Below, one piece after another: positions 36,872-45,413 of a DNA stretch of 64,000 nucleotides. The stretch comes from Bacteroidota bacterium (lineage in GTDB: Bacteria > Bacteroidota > Bacteroidia > Chitinophagales > Saprospiraceae). The notes beneath the pieces were generated by a model. The model saw nothing but the letters and a program-made list of their open reading frames with translations, did no database searches and had not been told where the DNA came from. Location: NCBI GenBank assembly GCA_029567325.1, contig JAKQLF010000396.1, positions 1-64,000 on the forward strand, in the 5' to 3' direction. Made by a program: the position numbers and the translations under genes. Position 1 is the first letter of the stretch. Every line of letters starts with the position of its first letter.

Positions 36872-37501
36872 ATGTTGGCTAATGGACCATTAAAGGCAAT
36901 ATTGTTAATGCTACCTACGATAGGAATTCTAATTTTCATTGGGCTTTATGTCTATGCCGCAAATCAATACCCTGGAGGTTCCCAGGCAAATATAAACTCC
37001 CTGGAATTTGACTGGATCAATAATTATTGGTGCAATTTATTGAATGAGGAATCCATAAATGGCAAACAAAATCCAGCAAGGCCTATTGCAATTTTAGCAA
37101 TGTTGATTTTAAGTGGCAGCCTATTGATGTTTTTCTTTCAATTTTCTAAACACTTTGAAGAAAATAAAATATGGAAATTGATCATACAGGTTTGTGGTAC
37201 AATTTCAATGGTTACTGCAATTTTTATATTTACAGAGTACCATGACCAAGTGACAATTCTAGCAAGTGTATTTGGCTTTTTTGTGATGATCGGTATAATC
37301 AAAGGAATTTATCAAAGTGATATGCAATTATTTAAAATAAGCGGAATACTTTGTCTATTTATGTTAGGAATTAATAATTACATTTATTATTCTGGAAGTT
37401 TTATTAAATATCTGCCCTTGATACAAAAAATAACATTTGTTTTGGTTCTTGCTTGGGTAATGGGGTTGAATTTAAAAATGATAAAAGGATATAAATCCTA
37501 A
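36872..37501 (+). CDS. DUF998-like integral membrane protein
   Basis: A 209-aa protein with six predicted membrane helices (residues about 9-29, 71-91, 103-121, 129-147, 157-173, 180-200). The first loop carries YPGGS followed by FDWINNYWCNLLNE, the characteristic signature of DUF998-like proteins in Bacteroidota, and then NPARPIAI. It is a multi-span membrane protein of unknown activity. The following DUF1801 gene starts 10 bp downstream, so the two are co-transcribed. Confidence 0.75.
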   Translation: MLANGPLKAILLMLPTIGILIFIGLYVYAANQYPGGSQANINSLEFDWINNYWCNLLNEESINGKQNPARPIAILAMLILSGSLLMFFFQFSKHFEENKIWKLIIQVCGTISMVTAIFIFTEYHDQVTILASVFGFFVMIGIIKGIYQSDMQLFKISGILCLFMLGINNYIYYSGSFIKYLPLIQKITFVLVLAWVMGLNLKMIKGYKS

Positions 37502-37511
37502 CACAAGAATC

Positions 37512-37937
37512 ATGAATATAAATGAGCAAATCAACAACTATTTAACATCTTTATCTGAATCAAAAAGTACAGAAATGAATGCATTGCATCAGCGCATCCT
37601 TTTTTTGTTACCTGATTGCAAATTATGGTTCTTAGATGGCAAAGATGAAAATGGAAAAATTGTTTCCAATCCTAACATTGGTTATGGAAAGCAGACAATG
37701 CATTACGCCGATGGAAAAACGAAAGAGTTTTATCAAGTTGGAATTAGCGCTAATTCGACTGGAATTTCTGTGTACATTATGGGGCTCGAAGACAAAAAAT
37801 ACTTGCCAGAAACTTATGGAAAAACTATTGGCAAGGCTAGCGTAACTGGTTATTGCATCAAATTCAAATCTACTAAAGATATAAATCTGGAGGTACTCGA
37901 TGTTGCCATACAAGACGGAGTTGGGCAAACAGCTTAG
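37512..37937 (+). CDS. DUF1801 (YdhG-like) protein
   Basis: A 141-aa soluble protein of the DUF1801 family. N-terminal helix INEQINNYLTSLSESKSTEMNALHQRI is followed by CKLWFLDGKDENGKIV, NIGYGKQ, the strand EFYQVGISANSTGISVYIMG and YCIKFKSTKDINLEVLDVAI. These single-domain proteins have an iron-sulphur-chaperone-like or frataxin-like fold in some structures, and their biological role is not settled. Co-oriented and nearly contiguous with the preceding membrane gene. Confidence 0.8.
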   Translation: MNINEQINNYLTSLSESKSTEMNALHQRILFLLPDCKLWFLDGKDENGKIVSNPNIGYGKQTMHYADGKTKEFYQVGISANSTGISVYIMGLEDKKYLPETYGKTIGKASVTGYCIKFKSTKDINLEVLDVAIQDGVGQTA

Positions 37938-38058
37938 TTGATGGTTTTTGCAGCCAATCAGCCCTTTTGGTCTCCTTTTATAAAGCTCCCGCCATACATC
38001 TGAAATAAATAACTGTAGCTTTTCGACAAAATATTTTGTAAAACAAACTATTCTCATT

Positions 38059-38077
38059 TACTTTGTGTTTCAAAGTA
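38059..38077 (+). promoter_or_regulatory. Inverted repeat at likely promoter
   Basis: TACTTTG, a TGTTT loop, CAAAGTA, with a further CTTTG immediately after. The 7-bp arms resemble -7 boxes with a missing base, and a second TACTTTG (38075-38081) follows. The start codon of the small membrane protein is 67-71 bp downstream. It is consistent with an operator over a promoter. Confidence 0.4.
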
Positions 38078-38147
38078 CTTTGTTTCTGCGGCTCGGATTT
38101 ACTGTGGATAGCTCTTTAACTGTTTAATTTGATTAAATAAAAAAACA

Positions 38148-38432
38148 ATGACAAACAAAAGATTAATGATTATTTTGGCCATAGTAGTAACACTTTTGTC
38201 CATTCCTTTGATTGCCATGCAGTTCTCAGAGGAAGTTGATTGGGACATTTTTGATTTCACCTTCATGGGGGCCCTACTACTAGGAACAGGCTTATTGTGT
38301 GAATTTGTATTGAGAAAAGTAAAAACGATGCAAAACAGAATTTTGCTCTGTGGTGCAATTTTGTTGGGGTTCTTCCTAATTTGGGCAGAATTGGCTGTAG
38401 GAATATTTGGAACACCTTTTGCAGGATCATAA
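38148..38432 (+). CDS. Small three-helix membrane protein
   Basis: A 94-aa protein with three membrane helices (LMIILAIVVTLLSIPLIAM, FTFMGALLLGTGLLCEFVL, ILLCGAILLGFFLIWAELAVG). It ends with FGTPFAGS, a conserved tail I have seen in small Bacteroidota membrane proteins of unknown role. The 60-bp leader holds the operator-like repeat at 38059-38077. A VanZ-like gene follows 46 bp downstream on the same strand, so they may form one unit. Confidence 0.7.
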   Translation: MTNKRLMIILAIVVTLLSIPLIAMQFSEEVDWDIFDFTFMGALLLGTGLLCEFVLRKVKTMQNRILLCGAILLGFFLIWAELAVGIFGTPFAGS

Positions 38433-38478
38433 ACTCATCAAAATGATTAGAAGATGAAGTTTAAAAAACAAGCTTATC

Positions 38479-39009
38479 ATGATTGAATATCGCGATAAGG
38501 CAAATAAGGTAACTGTCACCTTATTTGCTATGTACTTCATTATTTTGTTTTGGATTTTGCTTTTAAAGTTGGGTGTGCGCTTTACTTACATGGAAAGTAG
38601 GAGTATAAATTTAATACCTTTTGAAGATGCTTTTCTACCCGATGTTAAACTGGATCTTGGCGAAATCATTTTGAACGTTTTGGTTTTTATACCTCTGGGT
38701 ATTTATGTTGCCATTTTATTTAAGCTGTGGACTTTATCTAAAAAGCTTTTAGTCTTGTTCATGATCAGTTTAATGTTTGAAACCCTGCAGTTTATTTTAA
38801 AAATCGGGGCTTTCGATATTACAGATTTAATTACAAATACATTAGGAGGAGTCATTGGGTTGGTGGTTTTTAAAATCATTGAAAAAGCATTCAACAATAG
38901 AGTCAAGGCGCAACGGTTCATCAATGTATTTGCAGCACTTGGGAGCGTTTTGTTAATCTTGTTGTTGTTATTATTAAAAATGAATCTGTTGCCTGTGAAG
39001 TATCAGTAG
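38479..39009 (+). CDS. VanZ-like membrane protein
   Basis: A 176-aa protein of the VanZ family. The first helix is followed by SINLIPFEDAFLP, then LGEIILNVLVFIPLGIYVAILF, KLLVLFMISLMFETLQFI, and the diagnostic GAFDITDLITNTLGGVIGL. A last hydrophobic helix ends the protein. VanZ-like proteins occur in teicoplanin resistance and in phosphate or phosphonate gene clusters, but most members have no assigned role. Nothing near suggests glycopeptide resistance. Confidence 0.85.
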   Translation: MIEYRDKANKVTVTLFAMYFIILFWILLLKLGVRFTYMESRSINLIPFEDAFLPDVKLDLGEIILNVLVFIPLGIYVAILFKLWTLSKKLLVLFMISLMFETLQFILKIGAFDITDLITNTLGGVIGLVVFKIIEKAFNNRVKAQRFINVFAALGSVLLILLLLLLKMNLLPVKYQ

Positions 39010-39189
39010 TTTTTTTTGAATCCATTAAGATTTCAAAAGATTGTCATTTCAACATATCCATGTAGAAACCACTTAATGGTAGAGGTTCCCCGCACACTCT
39101 AAATCCTTGAACATTTAATAACAAATCTTTTTACGAAGACAAAATTCTTTCAACTCGCTATAAAACTTTAGTTATACTTATTTCGTTTG

Positions 39190-39197
39190 TATATTTG
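39190..39197 (+). promoter_or_regulatory. -7 box of the PIN toxin-antitoxin operon
   Basis: TATATTTG matches the TAnnTTTG consensus, ending 18 bp before the ATG at 39216. This position would place transcription start inside the region of a possible TTG start at 39195, supporting the ATG as the real start. Confidence 0.5.
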
Positions 39198-39215
39198 AAT
39201 AAAGTATTTATTAAA

Positions 39216-39665
39216 ATGGAGGCAATAACCATAAAAACGACCAAACAAGACCAGATTGAGGCTAATAAATCGATAGATTCGTTGCAAAAAATTAAGAAAA
39301 ATAAATTATTGAAAAGCATTGTCAAAATCCAGGTAGAGGGTATAGAGGAAGTTGTAGAAATTCCTCAGAAAGCTTTTTCATTATTCAAAGGTATTTTAGA
39401 GCATATGAGTGAAGGCAAAAATGTTTCCCTCATCGCAAATGATTCTGAATTAACTACTCAAGAAGCCGCAGATATTTTGAGCGTATCCAGACCTTATTTA
39501 GTTCGCCTTTTAAAGCAGAACAAACTGCCTCATATCAAAGTTGGCACTCATCGAAGATTACTATTGAAAGATGTTTTAAAGCATGATAAAGAAACCAAGA
39601 AGAAAAGAAGAAGTGCATTAAATGAACTTTCTCAACAAGCTCAAGAATTGAATTTAGGCTACTAA
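39216..39665 (+). CDS. Excisionase-fold antitoxin of a PIN pair
   Basis: A 149-aa protein. The N-terminal about 60 residues are charged and helical (KQDQIEANKSIDSLQKIK). The C-terminal half holds a MerR/excisionase-type winged helix: LTTQEAADILSVSRPYLVRL followed by LPHIKVGTHRRLLLKDVL. Such DNA-binding antitoxins precede PIN toxins in many bacteria and both neutralise the toxin and repress the operon. The ATG at 39216 is chosen over a TTG at 39195. The PIN gene follows 7 bp downstream. An excisionase role in integrative DNA is the alternative, but no integrase is nearby. Confidence 0.85.
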   Translation: MEAITIKTTKQDQIEANKSIDSLQKIKKNKLLKSIVKIQVEGIEEVVEIPQKAFSLFKGILEHMSEGKNVSLIANDSELTTQEAADILSVSRPYLVRLLKQNKLPHIKVGTHRRLLLKDVLKHDKETKKKRRSALNELSQQAQELNLGY

Positions 39666-39672
39666 CTTTATC

Positions 39673-40224
39673 ATGAATGTAACTCTAGATGCTTGTGTAT
39701 TATATCCTGCACCTATAAGAGATTTACTTCTAAACCTAGCAGATTTAAATTTATTTCGTCCAAAATGGTCAGAGAAAATTCATGAGGAATGGATAAGTAA
39801 TTTGTTGAGAAATAGAACAGATTTACATCGATCTCAGCTTGAAAGAACTATGAAACTAATGGAGGAGGCCTTTCCAGATGCTAATGTAAAGAGGTTTGAA
39901 AAAATTATTCAACCTCTATCATTACCTGACGAAAAGGATCGCCATATTTTGGCCGTTGCTATTAAATCAAAATCTGAATTTATTGTCACTTTCAATCTCA
40001 AAGATTTCCCAAATGAACTTTTGCTACCTTTTAATGTAGAAGCAATACATCCTGATGAGTTTGTATGTAATTTATTGGATTTAAAAGAAATGATGGTTAA
40101 TTTAGCCTTTAATAATCACTTGAATTCTCTAAGGAATCCTCCTACATCCAAAAAAGAATTACTAGCTACTTTAAAGATGTTAGGAATGATAAAATCGACG
40201 CAAAGAATAAATTCTAGCAACTAA
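39673..40224 (+). CDS. PIN-domain toxin
   Basis: A 183-aa protein with the PIN ribonuclease fold. The first acidic site is Asp in TLDACVLYP, the second in LPDEKDRHILAVA, the third in VTFNLKDFP. These three clusters line the Mg2+ site in VapC-like enzymes, which cut RNA, commonly initiator tRNA or 23S rRNA, though the target here is not known. The C-terminal extension of about 50 residues (KEMMVNLAFNNHLNSLRNPP) is longer than in minimal VapC and typical of the excisionase-paired type. Both genes look intact. Confidence 0.85.
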   Translation: MNVTLDACVLYPAPIRDLLLNLADLNLFRPKWSEKIHEEWISNLLRNRTDLHRSQLERTMKLMEEAFPDANVKRFEKIIQPLSLPDEKDRHILAVAIKSKSEFIVTFNLKDFPNELLLPFNVEAIHPDEFVCNLLDLKEMMVNLAFNNHLNSLRNPPTSKKELLATLKMLGMIKSTQRINSSN

Positions 40225-40302
40225 ACGCTGAAAATCGAACTTTGTTTCTTCTGCTCAAAAGTTGTCTGAAATTCTAAAATTAACACTTAAAATCACAAAC
40301 AT

Positions 40303-40686
40303 ATGAGCAACAAACTGACACATTTTGCAATCCATATTGACGACATAGATCGCGCAAAACGTTTTTACGACGGGGTTTTTGATTGGGGTTTTAACTCTTA
40401 TGGGCAAGCAGACTTTCTGCAGATCAAAGCTGATAAATCAGAGACGGGAGAGCTCATTGGTGCATTGCAGTCAAGAAAATTTTCGCCTGTACCCGAAAAG
40501 CTTATTGGTTTAGAATGCACCATTGGAGTTGAAAACCTTGACGAAATCGTCGAACGTGTAAAGGACAATGGCGGACAAATCCTTTTGCAAAGGACATCCA
40601 TTCCTTATGTGGGCTGGATCGCGAAATTTTTGGATACAGAAGGAAACTTGATTTGTGCAATGCAATACGACAATGGCGCAAGGTGA
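40303..40686 (+). CDS. VOC (glyoxalase/bleomycin-resistance) family protein
   Basis: A 127-aa VOC protein. The first half is LTHFAIHIDDIDRAKRFYDG, with the metal His in the second strand, then VFDWGFNSYG and FLQIKADKSETGELIGALQ. The second half has IGLECTIGVENLDEIVERV, GGQILLQRTSIPYVGWIAKF and LDTEGNLICAMQYD. This layout (paired repeated halves, PxxGW segment) is common in Bacteroidota small-molecule-modifying VOC proteins. Substrate unknown. It is the last gene before the second GH43 unit. Confidence 0.8.
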   Translation: MSNKLTHFAIHIDDIDRAKRFYDGVFDWGFNSYGQADFLQIKADKSETGELIGALQSRKFSPVPEKLIGLECTIGVENLDEIVERVKDNGGQILLQRTSIPYVGWIAKFLDTEGNLICAMQYDNGAR

Positions 40687-40943
40687 CAAAATCTTGACCT
40701 AAACACCCAGACTTCCAATTTTTATTGGATTTAATAAGTAAAGAAATCGTTGAATAAATATCATCTACAAATTCATGCTTTTTATCATCATATTTTTGCC
40801 CGCAGTCGATAAAGTGTAAAAAACACACTAATCGTTGACTTTTTATAAAACCCTTAACATATCGGGATAATCCTTTTCGTACTTTTACACTCAATAGTTC
40901 ATCTATTTTCAAAAATCATTAAAGCAAAAATTAAAAAGCACTT

Positions 40944-41687
40944 ATGAACATCAGACACAAAACATTGTCACAAGCGATGGGATTTGTATTTTTTGTGGGA
41001 TTGGTATTATCTGGAAATTCTGCTCAAGCGCAGACAGTCGGAGAGCGTGCCCCCATAGTAGATACTTCTAAAACCCCGCGCACTATCGCCCCTTATTTCA
41101 CACAAGCAACAAAGCTTAAAATGACACCTGATGCTGATGGTTTCATCAAACGTTGGTTGCTTTTGGAACCCATCATCAAGCCAAATCGTAGTAATACAGT
41201 ATTTACCGATAGTTACCTCAGAAAGGCTTTCGACACTTTGTACTTTGATAATCAATTCACCATTATGCCTAAGCATGGCGATATGGTCAAAGTGGGAGAT
41301 CAAAATCTAAAATGGCATGCATTGGAAAGTACCAAATTCAATGTGAAACTATTCCGTTTTGCTTATGGTTTGGAGAAACCCATTTATGGTGTGTTGTTTT
41401 GGGCATTTACCATCGTTGACAGTCCGGTAGAAATGAAAAATGTAAGACTGGCCGTAGGATCCAATTCTGCGTCCATGTGGTGGCTAAATGGCAAAGAAGC
41501 AGCATTACTTTCTGGAGACAGACGTATGGTGATGGATGATGTCATGTCTTCCCGTTTGACACTCAACAAAGGTAAAAACATCATTCGCGGAGCAGTCATC
41601 AACGGTCCAGGTATGAGTGATTTCTGTGTGCGGTTTCTGGATGAAAAAGGTAAGCCGATAAAAGGTCTCACGATTAGTTATCAATAA
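40944..41687 (+). CDS. Secreted beta-sandwich protein, GH43 partner (copy 2)
   Basis: A 247-aa secreted protein (signal peptide ending SAQA), paralogous to 35903-36682. It keeps GFIKRWLLLEPIIK, KVGDQNLKWHALES, MWWLNGKEAALLSGD, LTLNKGKNIIRGAVIN and DFCVRFLDEKGKP. It lacks the Pro/Gly-rich linker of copy 1. The GH43 gene follows 41 bp downstream, closer than in copy 1, so the pair is clearly an operon. A carbohydrate-binding or scaffold role for the pair is inference. A catalytic role cannot be excluded but no conserved acid pair is obvious. Confidence 0.7.
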   Translation: MNIRHKTLSQAMGFVFFVGLVLSGNSAQAQTVGERAPIVDTSKTPRTIAPYFTQATKLKMTPDADGFIKRWLLLEPIIKPNRSNTVFTDSYLRKAFDTLYFDNQFTIMPKHGDMVKVGDQNLKWHALESTKFNVKLFRFAYGLEKPIYGVLFWAFTIVDSPVEMKNVRLAVGSNSASMWWLNGKEAALLSGDRRMVMDDVMSSRLTLNKGKNIIRGAVINGPGMSDFCVRFLDEKGKPIKGLTISYQ

Positions 41688-41728
41688 TATTAATTAATCT
41701 CCTATTTAAATTCTCAATTGTATTTAAT

Positions 41729-43183
41729 ATGAAATCAAATATAAAAATATTGGGCTTTGCCCTTTTAACTTTTGTCTTAGCTGGAAATGCTTTGGCACAA
41801 ATCGGAAAACCATTTATTCACGATCCATCTACGATAATGGAGTGTGAAGGAAAATATTATACGTTTGGTACGCGTGGTGGCGGATTAATTTCTGAAGACG
41901 GGTGGACTTGGAACAGTGGTGCTGAGAGACCTGGTGGTGGTGCAGCTCCTGATGCTATAAAAATAGGTAATCGTTACCTGATCACCTATGGTTCTACAGG
42001 TGGTGGTTTGGGCGGTGGCCATGATGGAAAGATCAATACCATGTGGAATAAAACGCTAGATCCTAAATCTCCTGATTTTAAATTTTCAGACCCTATCGTA
42101 GTGGCTGAATCCAAAAATATGGAAGATAATGACGCCATAGATCCAGGTCTTTTACTAGACCCAATCACTGGCAGACTATGGTTATCGTATGGTACTTATT
42201 TTGGCAATATCCGTTTGATAGAACTTGATCCCAAAACTGGAGACCGGGTAAAAGGAAACAAAGCTTTGGATATCGCCATAGATTGTGAAGCTACCGATTT
42301 GGAATATCGTGATGGCTGGTATTATTTGCTTGGTACACACGGAACCTGTTGCGATGGCGCGAATTCAACTTATAACATCGTTGTAGGTCGTTCTAAAAAA
42401 GTGACAGGACCTTACCTTGACAATATGGGGAGAGACATGTTGAGAGGTGGTGGTAAAATGGTTGTTTCTTCTGGAGGAGGAAGAACAAACGGTGCCGGGC
42501 ATTTTGGTCGTACCATCCTTGAAAATGGTGTCGAAAAAGTTTCCTTACATTATGAGGCAGATTTAGATCGTAGCGGTCGCAGTGTTTTGGCAATCAAACC
42601 TTTATTGTGGAAAAATGGTTGGCCATACGCAGGAGAGAATCTGAAAGACGGAACCTATCAAATTGAATCTGAAAGAAGAGGATACGCACTTGAGTTGATT
42701 GTTGATTTTGTAAGAATGGCCCGTACCGGTGGAGGATTTGGTCCTAATGCCGCAGAACAGCCAATAGTTCCTGTACCTTCTCAACAATTATCAGACGTAA
42801 TCAATACCTGGCCAGCTGGTAATATTGATGTAAGAATCGGTGATTATGTTGGTCGCCCACACCAAAAATGGAACATCTCAGCTGTTGCAGATGCCCCTGG
42901 TTTTTTTGGAACTCCATCATATAAGATATTAATTGAAGGTACAGAAAGAGCCTTGGCAGCAACTGCAGACGCTGAATTGGTTACTGTTCCTGCATTTACA
43001 GGCGCACCAGAACAATTGTGGAGAATCGATCAATTGACAGATGGTACTTTCAGGATCATGCCAAAAGTTGTTCCAAATTCAGATAAAAAATTAGCCTTGA
43101 TATCCGCTGGAGATAGTACACCAACACTTGGCGAGTTTGATATGAACAGTGACAATTCTAAATGGAATTTTAAAGCTCCTTAA
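41729..43183 (+). CDS. GH43 arabinanase-like enzyme with ricin-like tail (copy 2)
   Basis: A 484-aa secreted protein (signal peptide ending GNALAQ). GH43 residues are conserved: Asp in FIHDPST, Asp in DAIDPG, Glu in DCEATDL, plus GTCCDGANSTYNIVVGRSK. The C-terminal ricin-like segment has HQKWNI, EQLWRIDQL and SKWNFKAP. It aligns with 34349-35797 along the full length. A strong bidirectional terminator follows at 43222. Sharing of the trailing domain and partner with copy 1 shows that the whole unit was duplicated, in inverted orientation. Confidence 0.85.
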   Translation: MKSNIKILGFALLTFVLAGNALAQIGKPFIHDPSTIMECEGKYYTFGTRGGGLISEDGWTWNSGAERPGGGAAPDAIKIGNRYLITYGSTGGGLGGGHDGKINTMWNKTLDPKSPDFKFSDPIVVAESKNMEDNDAIDPGLLLDPITGRLWLSYGTYFGNIRLIELDPKTGDRVKGNKALDIAIDCEATDLEYRDGWYYLLGTHGTCCDGANSTYNIVVGRSKKVTGPYLDNMGRDMLRGGGKMVVSSGGGRTNGAGHFGRTILENGVEKVSLHYEADLDRSGRSVLAIKPLLWKNGWPYAGENLKDGTYQIESERRGYALELIVDFVRMARTGGGFGPNAAEQPIVPVPSQQLSDVINTWPAGNIDVRIGDYVGRPHQKWNISAVADAPGFFGTPSYKILIEGTERALAATADAELVTVPAFTGAPEQLWRIDQLTDGTFRIMPKVVPNSDKKLALISAGDSTPTLGEFDMNSDNSKWNFKAP

Positions 43184-43540
43184 TTTTCTTTTTAAAAGTC
43201 GGCTAAATTAATATTCACTATAAAAAGCCTTGATGTTTAGTAAAACGTCAAGGCTTTTTTAATGCCGAGCTTAGATCATTTTAAATGCTGGAATACCGGA
43301 AAATAAATTGATCATACAGAAAGTGTTGCATATGCAGAAGGTAGTTTCTTAATGATGATTTACTGAACCGTTTAATTATAAACCAGAAGTAACGGCGATG
43401 ATTTTCAGCTAATTTTTAAATTTTTATACTGTAGGTTTTATCATACTTCTTTTTTTTGCCTAACATTGTCTATATGCAATTTATTGAAAAGAATCTATCA
43501 AATATTTTGTGTTTTTAAAACTCACAAACAAAGTAGTCAC
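43184..43540. other. Intergenic with terminator
   Basis: About 360 bp between the GH43 operon and a small membrane gene. Apart from the terminator listed separately nothing was recognised. A TTG-started extension of the next frame reaches back to 43466 but adds nothing conserved. Confidence 0.5.
43222..43259. terminator. Strong rho-independent terminator
   Basis: AAAAAGCCTTGA (43222-43233) pairs perfectly with TCAAGGCTTTTT (43248-43259), loop 14 nt, followed by a T-tract on the plus strand. The A-tract on the left makes it work on both strands. It lies 38 bp after the GH43 copy 2 stop codon and ends that operon. Confidence 0.9.
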
Positions 43541-43750
43541 ATGAAAAGTAGTCATAAAAAAATACCGTGGTACGTAATTGTTTTTAATGTATGCGTTTTA
43601 TTATTATTGACTGAAAGTTTAATTTTAGATAAACCCATCGTTTATTCCAAGCTTTGTTTTCCAATTATGATTTTATGTTCATTTTATATTTTGCGAGATA
43701 AATGGAATGAGCATGATGATAAATCTATATTGAAAATAAGGCAGCATTAA
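43541..43750 (+). CDS. Short membrane protein
   Basis: A 69-aa protein from the ATG at 43541: a basic N-terminus (MKSSHKKIPW), one or two hydrophobic helices (YVIVFNVCVLLLLTESLIL and LCFPIMILCSFYIL), and a charged tail RDKWNEHDDKS. The upstream TTG at 43466 is less likely. No family recognised. Small and alone, so function and even reality are uncertain. Confidence 0.5.
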   Translation: MKSSHKKIPWYVIVFNVCVLLLLTESLILDKPIVYSKLCFPIMILCSFYILRDKWNEHDDKSILKIRQH

Positions 43751-43840
43751 TTTATCATATGTTCTTTATTGCATGCTTCATTTGAAAAGAAGATAACTCC
43801 AAACCTTGACTAGGGATAAGAATAGAGAAAATAATCTGCC

Positions 43841-44674
43841 ATGAATTACCTCACCATAGGCCACTGCTGTCACGACAACGTCAATGGACATTATGTTCTA
43901 GGGGGTTCAGCGTCGTACTGCTCTTTTTTAGCAAAATCACTCGGCCTTGATACCACAGTGCTGACTTCAGTGGGGCCAGACTTCTTATTTCAAAGTAAGT
44001 TTAATGAGGCAAACATAACCTTCATAAATAAACTGGCAACACATACCACCCAATTTGAAAATACGTCTATTGGCAATGAACGCTCTCAAAAACTGTTAGC
44101 TAAGGCAGATAATATCACATTAGAAGATAAAAAGTTGCTTGCTGGCAAAGTGCCTGATATTGTCCATCTTGGCCCTATTTGCAATGAGGTTGACATCACT
44201 TTTAAGACCATTTATCCAACAGCAATAATTGGAGCAAACATCCAAGGTTGGCTTAGACACACAAAACCAGATCATGAAGTTTATTTAATAGAAATGGACT
44301 GGACAACGTTACATGGAATAGATATTGTTTTCTTTAGCGATGAAGATATTAAACTCTTTCCCACTGCACTCGATCAGATAAGACAAAATTGTCCAACAGT
44401 AGTTGTAACTCATGGAGACAAAGGAGCTACCGTATACAATCAATTTGGGCAACAAAAATTTAGGTCATATCCTGTACTTGCTTTAGATACCGTTGGTGCG
44501 GGTGATGTTTTTTCAACCGCTTTTTTAGTCAATTATGCCCAACAAAAAGATCTGGACCAAGCATGTATTTTTGCAAATTGTGCGGCCTCTTATATTGTAG
44601 AAGGATCTGGACTGGATAATTTACCAACTTTGGAAATGATTGAGGCTAGGGTTGGTAAATACTTGCTGTTATGA
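43841..44674 (+). CDS. PfkB-family sugar kinase
   Basis: A 277-aa ribokinase-like protein. The N-terminal half carries LGGSASYCSFLAKSLGLDTTVLTSVG, the first family pattern. The C-terminal half has VVVTHGDKGATVY and the diagnostic ALDTVGAGDVFSTAFL with the catalytic Asp in GAGD. The family phosphorylates sugars or nucleosides with ATP; the sugar cannot be inferred. It is shorter than typical ribokinase (about 300 aa). Its last 17 codons (TLEMIEARVGKYLLL) reappear as a decayed copy at 45553, on the other side of the following IPTL-CTERM gene. Confidence 0.85.
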   Translation: MNYLTIGHCCHDNVNGHYVLGGSASYCSFLAKSLGLDTTVLTSVGPDFLFQSKFNEANITFINKLATHTTQFENTSIGNERSQKLLAKADNITLEDKKLLAGKVPDIVHLGPICNEVDITFKTIYPTAIIGANIQGWLRHTKPDHEVYLIEMDWTTLHGIDIVFFSDEDIKLFPTALDQIRQNCPTVVVTHGDKGATVYNQFGQQKFRSYPVLALDTVGAGDVFSTAFLVNYAQQKDLDQACIFANCAASYIVEGSGLDNLPTLEMIEARVGKYLLL

Positions 44675-44810
44675 AATGAAAATCTTAGTCAGAAAAAGTT
44701 TAGATAAGCATACACTGGAAATGGCTAAATTCTGGGTTGGTGAGTTGATTTACCGGCATCAAAGATTGTTGCCAAAAAAAGGTGTCAAATTAACCTTTAA
44801 GCGCTATATC

Positions 44811-45413
44811 CTAATTGCTTTCCAAAATGGTTTTATAACTTTTTTGAATTGACAATAATCCAAAAATACATAAAAACAAAAACAGCACGATCAAAGACCA
44901 CTGACCAAGAGTTGGAATCGGTGCAGGACAAATAATTGCTTCAATTTGGGCCATTTGCTCAGGAGTAATCGTGTTTGAATATTGGACATATGAAACAAAG
45001 CCTGAAGCAGAAGGTAAATTATCATCAAAAGGAGCTACAAGTAATAATTGATTGAACACAGCCAATGGTAGTTCTGGAAAAACTGTCATCTCCGTTTCTG
45101 AAAAATAGTCAGCAGAATAAATACATTCCTGATCAGGGCAAGCAGTTGAAATTGCTCCAATTACCTGCTCATAGGTTAAAGGATTTGTCACGGTAAAGAT
45201 TGTGCTGTTCATATCATCCATTGTGCTTACAACAGGATTAACTCCATTTAAATATGCTGTAATTGCCATGATGTTCTGAGCACTCATGATGGGGTTGAGT
45301 TCAAGGGACATCGCACCAATAGGATAAGAAGACAAACTTTCAACGCATTGTGTTCTGGCTTGAAAAAAAGTAAAAATTATGATTACTGTTGAGAGGAGTA
45401 GTTTTTTGACCAT
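44811..45413 (-). CDS. IPTL-CTERM domain surface protein (2)
   Basis: A 200-aa protein with signal peptide (VKKLLLSTVIIIFTFFQARTQ) and a mixed, largely helical body (PIMSAQNIMAITAYLNGV, TYEQVIGAISTACPDQ, SFVSYVQYSNTITPEQMAQIEA). The C-terminus is a clear IPTL-CTERM signal, PIPTLGQWSLIVLFLFLCIF, followed by a basic tail. The mature protein would be processed by an exosortase-type enzyme located elsewhere. It is transcribed convergently to the PfkB gene. Its sequence is not obviously related to the first IPTL-CTERM protein outside the sorting tail. Confidence 0.8.
   Translation of the reverse strand: MVKKLLLSTVIIIFTFFQARTQCVESLSSYPIGAMSLELNPIMSAQNIMAITAYLNGVNPVVSTMDDMNSTIFTVTNPLTYEQVIGAISTACPDQECIYSADYFSETEMTVFPELPLAVFNQLLLVAPFDDNLPSASGFVSYVQYSNTITPEQMAQIEAIICPAPIPTLGQWSLIVLFLFLCIFGLLSIQKSYKTILESN

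Noticed and set aside
44676-44852. 58-codon frame after the PfkB gene
   Set aside because: It overlaps the IPTL-CTERM gene on the other strand and has no recognisable family. Part of it resembles the PfkB tail, so it may be remnant DNA.
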